A DNA stretch of 64,000 nucleotides, taken from Syngnathus acus (lineage: Eukaryota > Chordata > Actinopteri > Syngnathiformes > Syngnathidae). Location of the stretch: positions 5,768,001 through 5,832,000 of the forward strand of contig NC_051107.1 of assembly GCF_901709675.1 (NCBI RefSeq), in the 5' to 3' direction. Both the position numbers and the translations under genes were made by a program. This document shows, piece after piece, positions 42,357 to 52,290 of the stretch (position 1 is its first letter; every line of letters starts with the position of its first letter). The notes under the pieces are model-generated. The model was not told the DNA's origin. It searched no databases and saw nothing but the letters and a program-made list of their open reading frames with translations.

Positions 42357-45300
42357 ATGATGTCTGACGCCAGCGAGATGTTGGCGGCCGCCTTGGAGCA
42401 AATGGATGGGATTATTGCAGGTAGGAAATGGGGGAGGGGGGCTGCGGGAACATCTGGAAAGCATTGCAGTGGGAATGTGCGTGATCCCCCGACCCCTCAT
42501 TCCACTCCTACCTGCTGTGTAACGTGAGCTCATCTGAATCTGGAAGATCGTTGCCGCCGCTGCTGCTACTGGACGGCTTCCTTCTTGAAAAGCAAAGCAA
42601 AAAAAGTTTCCATTGTTCCATTGAGTGACGCACGCTAATGATTATTCGAGCTTCAGCACTTGCGAGTGCAGGCTTTCATTTTTTTCCGCTGTCCTTTCCA
42701 ATGGGAAGGGGGGTCACATGAGAAGCCCCCCCTGCCATCGCCACAAGCGCCGCCGTCATGGTTGTTTTCAAGAAAATGAAGACTCTGAGCTCATATTTCC
42801 CTACTTCTGATTGGCCGACATGTGATGGCTCTTTTTTTTTTTTCAGGCTCCAAGGCCATGGACTACTCCAACGGGCTGTTTGACTGCCAGTCGCCCTCGT
42901 CGCCGTTCCTGGGCGGCCTGCGGGTGCTGCACTTGCTGGAGGACCTGCGGGCGGCGCTGGAGCTCATGGATAACCAAGAGCGAGACAACCTGCGCTGCCA
43001 GATCCCCGACTCCACCGCCGAGGGTCTGGCGGAGTGGCTGCGGGGCCGAATGGTAAGCGCCGGCCGGCCGGGAGAATCTGTCCAAACAAAGCTGACAGAC
43101 CCATTGCAGACAAACGGCCACGGTGTCGAGAACGTCCACCAAGAGCGTCTGGCTCGCCTGGAGAGCGACAAAGAGTGCCTCATCCTCCAGGTCAATCATC
43201 TAAAGTGGCTCCTAGCTTGCTGCAAAAGCTTAAAGATGGTTTCCACTCGCAGGTCAGCGTCCTCACAGACCAGGTGGAGGTGCAAGGGGAGAAGATCCGC
43301 GACCTGGACAGCTGCCTGGAGCGCCACCGGGAGAAGCTCTGCGCCACCGAGGAACTGCTGCAGAAGGTATTAGCCGGCCGGCGTTGGCGCGCTCTCCTAC
43401 TGAAGCGGCTTCCGCGTCTGCTCCCAAGGAACTCCTGACTCGCTCGGCGCTGGAGACCCAGAAGCTGGAGCTGGTGACGGAGCTTTCGGCCGTCAAGCTG
43501 CAGCTGAGCGCGTTGGAGAGGGACCGCGCAGATCACCAGGTAGTGGAAAGTGCACTCTCGCCACCCTCCCGCTCATTGTTTGGAGGTTCCGTGGCGGGGT
43601 CACGTGACAGGCCCCGCCAGCTGTTTCCTGCCTCAACATGGAAGGTCACGCTCTTCTTCGGCTTCCTCTGCAGGAAGTGGGCCACTTGCGTCTCCGTGTG
43701 GCCGACTTGGAGAGTGAGCGTCTGCAGTGTGACCGGAAAAGCAAAGCTTGCAAAGTGAGCCCCTCCCTCCCTCCCTCCCTCCCTCATGTGTTGAATTCCA
43801 TTCAATTCATTTGACCACCGTCGCACGTGGACTGACATTTTTTTTTTTTTTTTGTATCCGCATCTATTCTTCGCTCTTAACGTCTTTCCCGCTACTAACG
43901 TCGCCTCCAAAGCGGGCGGCGGGAGCTGAGCTGAAGGTTTGAGCTTCTCGTCCTCTATTTCCTCCTGCTGCTCCTCTTTTTGTGGCCTTTAAACCCGCCG
44001 CTTCCCCCCTCACCGCTTTCCCCCGACTTTCCCGCACTGCGAGTGTAAGTGCCTCCGCCGCCGACACGCCGTCATCGCCGCCGTCACGTGACCTTTGAAC
44101 GTCAGCGGCGCGCAGGGTCTGACTGTGCTTCTTTGGCACGCAGGAAGAGCTGCGGCTGCTGCAACGTGAGCTGGAGGAGCGAGAGGCGCAATTGAGGAAC
44201 TTGAAGGAGGAGAGCGGAGCCGAGGGGCTGCCGAGGGGTGAGCGGGAAATCACATGAGTGCGCGAAAATTAAGATGCCACACTGATGATCACGAGAACAA
44301 CTTTGGGAGTAAAAAAGCTGCTCTTGATTCTCGGTCGCGCCGAGGTTCAATCGGAGGCCACGTAGTGGTTCCTCGTTTATCTTCAGCGCTTCTCGTTCAT
44401 CTTACAACGTCGGCCGCGTGCATCTCGCCGATTGCCGAGCCGCTCGTGTGCTTTTTGTCTTCCCGCCAGATGCCGAAATGGCCGAGATGAAGACGCTGTT
44501 GGACTCGCTGGTGTCGGCCAATGACGAGAAGGTGCGGGGGAAAAACAAAACAAAAGTTGATGTCGCTCACAGCTTTGTTTTTGTGGTCAGGAGCGAAGGA
44601 TCAAAGAGTTGGAGAGCACCCGAGTTCTGGAGAACGTCCAAGGTAGAAAGCGACACAAGTCACCTTTTTGCCTCAGCTCATTATGCTGCTCATTGGTTTT
44701 TCCACTCTTTGGCCACATGGGGGCAGCATAATCTATTAATTCAAATCCATGTAGCGCTTTTAAATATGTCATTCTTGCTTCCTGCTCAATTTGAACTTGA
44801 AAATCTACTTTTGCCCTCAGAGAGGCCGAAGGAAGCCGACTACGCCGACATCGCAGATGACGGCTCGCTTCCCGCCCAGGCCGGGCCGGCATCGGAGGGC
44901 GAGGCGGGAAGGATCTCGGCGCAGGTAGGCGGCACGAGGCGCAACCCCCCCCCCCCCCCCCCCACCTTCTTAGTAGCCGCTTTGGGCAAAATACGGCATT
45001 TTGGTTTTCGTCCTCATCCTCGCTGCAGTCTCGTCCCCTGCCGGATTTGCGTGCGGCGTCTCCAGGCAACACGGAAGAGCAGGTGAGCTCCACCTGACGT
45101 CGCTGCTGCCTTTATTGACCAAAATCCAAAGCGCCCGCTGACTTCATCAAGTCTTCCCTTTCGAGGCCAAAAGCAAGTGTGGCACTATGGCCGAGCGAGA
45201 CGCGTTCGGCGCCAAGCGGGTCCGGGCCTCCCTCGGTCGGGGCTTCTTCAAACTGCGGGGAGGCAAATATGCCAGCGGCGCAGCCGAGACTGAGCGCAAA

Positions 45301-47207
45301 GTCCCAGAGCACCTAGACTTGGCCTCCTCCGCTCTGACCTCGTCACCTGAGAGCAAGAAGAAGTCCAAAGGCTTGAGGAAGTTCTTGGGCAGGTAGGGAA
45401 CTATCCTGTCCCGCCGCCGTCTCGTCCTCTACAACGTGGCTCTTATTCCCTTCAGGTTGAAGAGGAGCCACTCCACGTCGTTGAACGCGGACGACGAGGC
45501 CGACTTCCGGCGCGGGGGCGTCCGGGCCACGGCGGGGCCTCGCCTGGGCGGCTCGCCCTCTCCGACGGAGGCCCCCTTCGCGCGCTGGACCCGAGAGGAC
45601 GTGTGCGAGTGGCTCCACCAGCAGGGCCTGGGCTTGTACGCCGCCACGGCTCACGACTGGATCCGTTCGGGACAGAGCCTGCTGCAGGCGTCCCAGCAAG
45701 ACCTGGAGAAGGTCAGACATTGCTCAGCAAACATCTGCAGAATGTGACCGCAATGTGTGCTTTGGCGTGGTTGTGCAGGAGCTGGGCATGAAGCACCCTC
45801 TGCACAGGAAGAAGCTGCAGCTGGCCCTCCAGGCTCTGGTGTCGCACGACGACCTCCTCCAAGGCGACCTGGACCACCACTGGGTGACGCGTGAGTGTTC
45901 CGGCCGGTGTTGCGGCTACGTGGACCCGAGCCTCATGGAGCGTGTGCGTTGCAGGCTGGCTGGACGACGTGGGCCTGCCGCAGTACAAGACTCACTTTGA
46001 GGAGGCCCGAGTGGACGCCCGCATGCTGCACTACATGACTGTGGTCAGGACAAGACTTTCTTCTTAAAGGATGTCTTCATTTCGACGAAGTCCGACCCTC
46101 TGTTTCTCTCAGGAGGATCTCCTGTCGCTGAAGGTGGGCAGCGTGCTTCACCACCTCAGCATCAAACGGGCCGTGCAGGTCCTGCGCTTCAACTCCTTCC
46201 AGGCCGACCGTCTGCGCCGCCGGCCCGCCCAAGAGGTAAAAGGAGCCAGGGCTCGCTCGGCGCCAATGTCACTGTCGCGCTCTGTCCGTCCGCAGACGTG
46301 CACGCGACCGCTCGACGTGATCCAGTGGAGCAACCACCGCGTGATGGAGTGGCTGCGCTCGGTGGACTTGGCCGAGTACGCGCCCAACCTCCGAGGCAGC
46401 GGCGTGCACGGCGGTCTCATGGTCAGAACAAGTCACGTCAGCCAATCCAAAGGTCCAGCTATTGTTTATTTCTTTCTTTTCTCCAAGGTTCTGGAGCCGC
46501 GCTTCACCGTGGACGCCTTGGCTCTGCTGCTCAACATCCCGCCGGGAAAAACGCTGCTGCGGCGCCACCTGGCGACGCACTTCCACCTGCTGGTGGGATC
46601 CGACGCGCAGAGGCTCAAGCAGGAGTGTCTGGAAAACCCCGACTACGTGGTGCTCACTGCCGCCGCCAAGGTCAAGGTGGGAGACCAGAAGGCCGCCCCG
46701 ATAAGACCTTTCCAAATGAATCTCGATGAAGGAGCATTTTGCGCACATTGTCTTTTCCGCAGCCGAGACGTCTGTCGTTCGGCAGCTTCGGAACGCTCCG
46801 GAAGAAGCGTTACGACGACTGCGGCGAGTACGTGTGCCCCATGGACGTGGACATGGACATTGGCGTGGGGCTCCACAGGGACCCAGAGGACCACCTGGAG
46901 CAGCTACAACAGGTACGACCGCTCCTCACCCGTCACTTCGTGGCTCCCTCGCCCATAACAAGTTTGTCTCGGGCCAGATGGACGACTCCGAGGGCGCCGT
47001 GAGGCAGATCGGCGCTTTTTCCGAGGGACTCAATCATCTGACGGTGAGGAAAGGCCTGCCAAGAAGTCAATGCCTGACCTGACCTGACCTGAGCTCACCG
47101 TCTGCTTCCAGAGCATGCTGGAGGACGAGGAGGTTTTCGGGGAGATCTCAGCAAGCCCGCCAGAAGGCGACCCATGCGATGAAGACGCCACAAGACTCGT
47201 CAAGTAA
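42357..47207 (+). CDS. ppfibp1: Liprin-beta-1 (PPFIBP1), 22 coding exons, 826 aa
   Basis: Coding exons: 42357-42420, 42847-43052, 43110-43190, 43253-43366, 43429-43539, 43674-43754, 43913-43936, 44144-44237, 44470-44531, 44591-44642, 44821-44924, 45029-45082, 45166-45392, 45456-45711, 45779-45890, 45955-46043, 46113-46235, 46296-46421, 46488-46676, 46763-46912, 46978-47043, 47112-47207. All phases close (2481 nt). The start MMSDASEMLAAALEQMDGII is diagnostic. A coiled coil (about 95-320) includes QVSVLTDQVEVQGEKIRDLD. Three SAM domains follow: about 470-535 (FARWTREDVCEWLHQQGLGL), 545-610 (HWVTRWLDDVGLPQYKTHF) and 625-700 (VIQWSNHRVMEWLRSVDLAE). Liprin-beta binds liprin-alpha and LAR-type phosphatases at focal adhesions and synapses. 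The mammalian protein has about 1000 residues; the linker between coiled coil and SAM domains is much shorter here. Exon 7 is a 24-nt microexon. The paralogue PPFIBP2 is the alternative. Confidence 0.93.
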
Positions 47208-47308
47208 CGCTACCGTGTGTGTGACTCTTTGCGTGTTAGCTAAACAAGGAGTTGTTTTGGGACAAGACCTACGTACTGCATACAATTCAATTATGTTTCT
47301 TTTTTTGC

Positions 47309-47314
47309 AATAAA
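47309..47314 (+). terminator. ppfibp1 polyadenylation signal AATAAA
   Basis: AATAAATAAA lies 102 nt after the ppfibp1 stop codon, preceded by a T-run and followed by a TCTGTCCTGTCTTTT region. Good position; sequence match only. Confidence 0.65.
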
Positions 47315-47907
47315 TAAATCGAAAATTAATCTGTCCTGTCTTTTCAATCAGGTGCTGACTCTTAGATTAGATTATTTTAAAAATATGCTTTCACAGTTAT
47401 ATCCAAAGTACAAATGAGGAAATATTTATATATACAGATCCAATAGGAATCTACTTTAAAAACACCTAATACAAAAATAATTACAAGTTTTATATTTAGA
47501 GAGAATATATCATAGAATTTGAAAAAATGAAGAAGTGCAAAGTTTTAATGAACACAATTGAATAATAAAGGTTTGTAACATGACATTATATAACATGACA
47601 TGTGACTAACAGGGTAAAATAGTTTTATTAGTGAAATGTTTCTTACATAAAATTAATTAAGTTGTTGATCTTTTCTTACAACAAAATAATTCTAAGAAAA
47701 AAATCTTTTCGAAGCGAGCCTCGTGGTAATTTCCTGCAGGCGCATTTCGTGTACTAAGCAGACGGCCTTGCATTCGCCTCCGTTTTTTTTCTTTTCTTCA
47801 TCTTCCTCGACTGCGTCTTTTTGAGCCCGGCCGACCAGCCTCGTTCGCACTCACACAGGTAAACTGAATTAACCGTGCAATTAACTCAGCGAGACTGTAA
47901 ATGAAGC

Positions 47908-47987
47908 GTGTGTATCTTAATTGCAAAGTTGCATTCCACCTTCAGAGGTGTGTGTCTTAATTGCAAAGTTGCATTTCACCTTCAGAG
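47908..47987. repeat. Two-copy 40-bp tandem duplication
   Basis: The unit GTGTGTATCTTAATTGCAAA... (47908-47947) is repeated immediately at 47948-47987 with only two substitutions. The near-identity implies a recent event. It lies in the presumed promoter region of the TIPARP-like gene. Confidence 0.85.
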
Positions 47988-48738
47988 GTGCTTCGGTGTG
48001 ACGAAAATGGCGTCGCCATGAGCTTTGCAATTTTTCTTTCGAAGTAAACGAGTCAGCGCAATTAGCCTACCTGAAGCAAACGAACGAAGAAAAGTAAGTG
48101 CGTTTATTTGATATACCGTAGCATGACTTCAAAAATGCACTCGGTATGTTCTGCAGTGCTTCTCAAACTTTTGGACCTCGTGTTTTTTTCTTCTAATGCG
48201 CACTTGCAATGCTAATGGCGATTAGGCCGTGTGTAAATATCCGAAATTCTCAAACTATTGACACCAAACACTACTTGAAAATGTAGCATCATTGCGAGCA
48301 ACACGAAGCGTGTTTGTGCATTTAAAACAAAAAGTGATTTTTTTTTTTCCCCCCGTAGTTAAACGGAAAAAATACAAAACTGTAGCCTACCTCAAACATG
48401 CATATAAAAGTTAGATTAAAAAAATCCAAAAACAAAGATACATTTATTCACAAAATGTGTTTAAAGATTAAATGTTACTGTTTTTAATTTTACCTTTGTA
48501 ACGTTACGTAACTAATCTATTATAATTCCATGGCAAACCGCTAGAGGGAGCTCGAGTCTCACACTTCTTGTTATTATGGATGGATGGATTCTTGTTTTGT
48601 TTTTAGAAATTAGTCCCGATGTTATGAGAGCTTTTGAATGGCCCAAAGCAAAGTTCGGCATTAGTATTATGATGACATATTATTTTGCAGACGTCTGCAA
48701 AGTTTGAAGAAGTGCCGCATAAACCAACTTTGCCAGGG

Positions 48739-49908
48739 ATGAAGAGGGTGAGGTCTCCAGAGCCCCAATCTCCTCCCCGAGCCGCCCCCGAGCCGCCGTT
48801 TGTCTTCCTGCGGATGCCGGTGGGCCACACCAACCTCCTGCCCCCCCAGTTGAATGTCACCTGGACGGTGTCGCCCCACCTCCTCAGCGCTCACCCTACT
48901 CCCGGGTTGCCCTGGATGGTGATCCCTTGGCCCCTGCCGGCACCGCTGGCCATCCAGGCCGGCGGCAGGGCGCTGGCCATCCAGGCCGGCGGCAGGGCGC
49001 TGGCCATCCAGGCCGCCGCCCCTGCCGCCGCCCCTGCCGCCGCCCCTGCCGCCGCCCCTGCCGCTGCCCCTGCCGCCGCCCCTGCCGCCGCCCCTACCGT
49101 ACCTCTGTTTTTTACCTGGAGCCCTGACAAAGTTGAGATCTGCGACCGGTTCCTGCTGGGGGTGTGCCTGTTGGCGAACAGGTGCACGATGCATCACACT
49201 CCGTTCCCCTTCCACTGGCAGCTGTACAACAGCGAGGTGGGGCACTGGGTGGACATCCAGACCCGGGCCCAGCTGCTCCTGGAGCGCATGTACTGCAACG
49301 AGGACCAGGATACCGTCACTCTAGTTGAAGGGTAAGTCGGGCCGGATTCTAAGTCGAGTCCTCTGATAGTTGTGATCTGGGCTAACGTTCCTCCGCAGCT
49401 CCGTCCGCTTCAAACTCGACCTGGACGACCTGGAAATCGTCGACGAGTATAAATACACTCACGCCAGGCGACTGAGCAACACGGACAGCTTCTTGTTGAA
49501 TCCGTATTTCCTTTGCCAATGGCGCATTTACTGGTGGGACGAGAGCGACTGGGCCGAGTACGACCAGGTGCCCGCCCTTTATTTACTACTTCTGATTGGA
49601 CGTCGGTAGCCCCTCCCTCTCCCCATGCCGTCCGACTGATGTTAAGCGGTGCTGTGTCCAGGGCGTGTCTGTCCTGCTCCTGTCCAGGATGGCCCTCAAG
49701 GAGCCGATGGCCGCCTTCATGATAGGCTCGCAGAAGTACATTGTGGACTTCACCGACATGACGCAGACCAACGTGACGACGGGCTTCCAGAGGGTCGTCC
49801 GCTGCCGACCGGCGTATCGCCCTTTAGAGTCCTTCTTCCCTCACCTCAAGTGGGTATCTTCTTCTGCCACATGGAGTTTTGCTTTTCCTCTTTACCATGA
49901 TGCTCCAA

Positions 49909-49953
<45 letters not shown>

Positions 49954-51836
49954 TTTATTTCGAACATTAAAGAAATACAAGAAAAAAATAAAAAATACAG
50001 AAAAATGATAACTCCATAGTACAATAGAATATAAAACAAAAAAGATATTGCATTATAATTTTCCTTTATCGTAAAATCATATTTGTTCAAAAAGGGAGTA
50101 GAAGGAAGCCTAAGCTTATCTGACTCTACCCCATGTAACTACATGTTTCTATTTAATTCTGTCAAGAAATTGTCCATAGTCAATATATTAAAGAAAAAAA
50201 AACATATATACATTTTATACATATATATATTTATATATATATATATATATATATATACTATATATTTTCTCATTAAAATACAAAAGCAACTTAAACAACT
50301 TCACAGCATGTTACGGTATCCCGTCAATATTTTGTCCTTATACATTTTTTTAAACTTAGGTAAGGTACTACAGTTCTTTAATTCGTCACTGCTGGTGTTC
50401 CATAGTTCCACACCTCTAACTGTTATACAATGTAACTTTAAGTTTGTTCTCACCAAATCTCTTTTAAACATACGTGTTCCTCTTAAATAATGGGTACTTT
50501 CCCTCCACTCAAACAACCTCTGGATACTGTTTGGTAATTGATTATTTTTTATTTTGTACATGAGTTGGATGGTTTTAAAGTCGACTAGGTCGTTGTATTT
50601 CAGTGAGTTCAATTTAATAAAGAGAGGGTTAGATGGTTCTCTATAATCAGCATTATTTACAAGTCGTATTGCTTTCTTTTGAAGAATGAAGATTGGATCT
50701 GTGTTTGTTTTGTACGTATTGCCCCACACCTCCACACAGTACATAATGTATGGGAGTATGAAGGAGCAGTACAAGGAATATAATGATGACTGATTTATAA
50801 GGTCTTTTACTTTATATAATACTGCTAGTGATTTTGAAATTTTTGATTTGATATACATTATATGTGGTTTCCAACTTAATTTATTATCTATAAGCACTCC
50901 AAGAAATTTTACTTCATTTACTCTTTCTATTTCTATATTATTTATTGTAAGAATTTTGTCTGTGTTGGTCGGACGGTTTCCAAATATAATATACTTTGTT
51001 TTACTTAAATTTAGTGTTAGTTTATTTGTATCAAACCAACTCTGTAATTTTCCCATTTCCAATCTCCTCTGAATCAGGACAGGGATTCTCTTGGATCCCA
51101 TCCCACAACCTTTTCATCCCAAGTTCAACCTGGACCCTTTGGAGGACTTCCTCTCATGGTATCCCCCTGTGTGGCAAATGGGCACGGAGGCGGACTACCT
51201 CCTGCTTGATGTTCCGCGTCGGACCAAGACCTTCCAGATGATCCAGAAAGTGTTCTACGAGAGCCTGCCTGAGACCAGGGTGGATATCGTTATCATCCAG
51301 CAGGTCCAGAACACACTGCACTGGGACAAGTATCAAAGGTAAAGAAGCCATCGGGCCGATTGATGGACACGCAGTTGACGTCGCTTTGTATCTGTAGGCA
51401 AAAGGTGCACATGGAAAACAAGCTGGGCGACTCCGACGAGCTTCCGGAGCGTCACCTTTTCCACGGCACCACCCAAGAGGCGGCCGACCTCATCTGCCAC
51501 CTCAACTTTGACCCGAGCTTGGCCGGCATCCACGGGAAGCTCTTGGGTCACGCCTCCTACTTTGCCGCCTCGGCCAGCATGTCCCACGACTACACCGTGG
51601 AGAGCGAGCCCGACGGGCTGCGCCACATGTTCCTGGCCAAAGTCCTGGTGGGAAAGGTGACCAAGGGGCAGTCGGAATATCGCCAGCCGCCTCCATGCGA
51701 CTCGGGCACGGGTTCCTACGACGCCTGCGTGGACGACGTGTCGCAGCCGACCATTTTTGCCGTGTTCGACAGCTGCCAGTGTTACCCGTACTACCTGATC
51801 AAGTACAAAGAGTTGAAAGGCGTCGTGGAGCTCTGA
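48739..51836 (+). CDS. TIPARP-like mono-ADP-ribosyltransferase (CCCH finger, WWE, PARP), 5 coding exons, 549 aa
   Basis: Exons: 48739-49331, 49399-49567, 49662-49849, 51078-51338, 51398-51836 (1650 nt). A further, probably non-coding exon lies upstream of the acceptor at 48690. The order is: low-complexity Pro/Ala-rich region (about 15-120); CCCH zinc finger, EICDRFLLGVCLLANRCTMH, with spacing C-X7-C-X5-C-X3-H; WWE domain (about 165-260, LCQWRIYWWDESDWAEY); and PARP catalytic domain (about 350-549). The catalytic domain has the NAD-binding His in RHLFHGTTQEAAD and Tyr in GHASYFAASASMSHDY, with Ile rather than Glu as third triad residue, in TIFAVFDSC. This predicts mono-ADP-ribosylation. TIPARP in mammals is an aryl-hydrocarbon-receptor-induced repressor. 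The start at 48739 is the first Met inside the exon. Intron 3 carries a LINE insertion. The repeat-expanded N-terminus is unlike TIPARP, so a diverged paralogue is likely. Confidence 0.88.
48946..49095 (+). repeat. In-frame coding minisatellites in the TIPARP-like gene
   Basis: A 27-bp unit (48946-48972 and 48973-48999, then a partial copy to about 49011) encodes LAIQAGGRA repeats. It runs directly into seven copies of a 12-bp unit, GCCGCCGCCCCT (49012-49095, one T/C variant), encoding AAAP. Both unit lengths are multiples of three, so copy-number change keeps the frame. The AAAP tract lies about 13 codons before the zinc finger. Confidence 0.92.
49904..49911. repeat. Left target-site duplication of the LINE
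   Basis: TCCAATCT directly precedes the T-run (antisense A-tail). The last T is ambiguous with the tail. The matching copy is at 51058-51065. Confidence 0.7.
49912..51057 (-). mobile_element. 5'-truncated non-LTR retrotransposon (LINE) inserted in intron 3 of the TIPARP-like gene
   Basis: Read on the minus strand, the element encodes the C-terminal end of a LINE reverse transcriptase without stops: KLQSWFDTNKLTLNLSKTK, EVKFLGVLIDNKLSWKPHI, YCVEVWGNTYKTN. The stop is at 50301. A 3' UTR follows, then AATAAA and an A-tail of about 37 nt (plus-strand T-run 49911-49947). TCCAATCT at 49904-49911 recurs at 51058-51065 as a probable target-site duplication. The style resembles the CR1/L2/Rex1 group; the exact family needs a library search. 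Open frame, long A-tail and intact duplication suggest a young copy. An AT microsatellite lies in its 3' UTR (50217-50258). Confidence 0.9.
51058..51065. repeat. Right target-site duplication of the LINE, 12 nt before a splice acceptor
   Basis: TCCAATCT at the 5' truncation point of the element, followed by CCTCTGAATCAG and then exon 4 of the TIPARP-like gene at 51078. Confidence 0.7.
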
Positions 51837-52290
51837 GACCCGCCGCCAAACTTCTGTGAGTGTTCTGTTCTCTTTCCAACAACTTTCCACGTGTTTGTTT
51901 CGTATCCACGTTTGTTTTAAAACGTTCCGCCACTGAAGAAGAAATGTTCAATGTTGAAACGGCCTGCACTTTAGTTCAAGACTGGATTTTACCATAGTGC
52001 AGTTTTGTTCTGGGACCAAAGCAATCTTTATTAAAGGAGCCGTTGCTCAGACAAATTGGTGTGGTAATTTTGAAATTTATTTACAGTACTTAGTGTGTGT
52101 GCAATTTTGCATGCGTGTCACAGAAAAACAATCAACCGTAACAATAATGCACTTGTCATCCAGGACAAAAAAAAAAAAAAAAAGAAGTCAGCCTTCCAAT
52201 GTTCGAGGATGTCTACTTTTGTCCTGAGGGGGGCGCTGCAGGAGAGCCCACTCTGTTCAATCGGAGTCCACGAAAACAAAACCCGCGCGT
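51837..52290. other. Convergent 3' UTRs of the TIPARP-like gene and tulp3
   Basis: Only 454 bp separate the two stop codons. A plus-strand ATTAAA (52030-52035) overlaps a minus-strand AATAAA (52027-52032), with a second minus-strand AATAAA at 52076-52081. The two transcripts therefore probably end within tens of bases of each other or overlap. No further gene is present. Confidence 0.6.
52027..52035. terminator. Overlapping opposite-strand polyadenylation signals
   Basis: CTTTATTAAAGG reads AATAAA on the minus strand (tulp3 side) and ATTAAA on the plus strand (TIPARP-like side). One short palindromic segment could serve both convergent genes. Confidence 0.5.

Larger units (their letters stand above)
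47208..48738. other. Intergenic: ppfibp1 3' UTR and 5' side of the TIPARP-like gene
   Basis: AATAAA at 47309-47314 closes ppfibp1 about 100 nt after its stop. The rest is AT-rich, with a 40-bp tandem duplication at 47908-47987. The acceptor TATTTTGCAG ending at 48690 shows that the next gene has at least one upstream exon somewhere in this stretch, which I cannot place. Confidence 0.5.

Noticed and set aside
48685-48738. Met at 48685 as the start of the TIPARP-like protein
   Set aside because: It lies in the splice-acceptor sequence TATTTTGCAG just before the exon at 48691; the first Met within the exon is at 48739.
50083-50490. Plus-strand frame of 135 codons within the LINE
   Set aside because: Ile/Tyr-rich translation of the AT microsatellite and antisense LINE 3' end.
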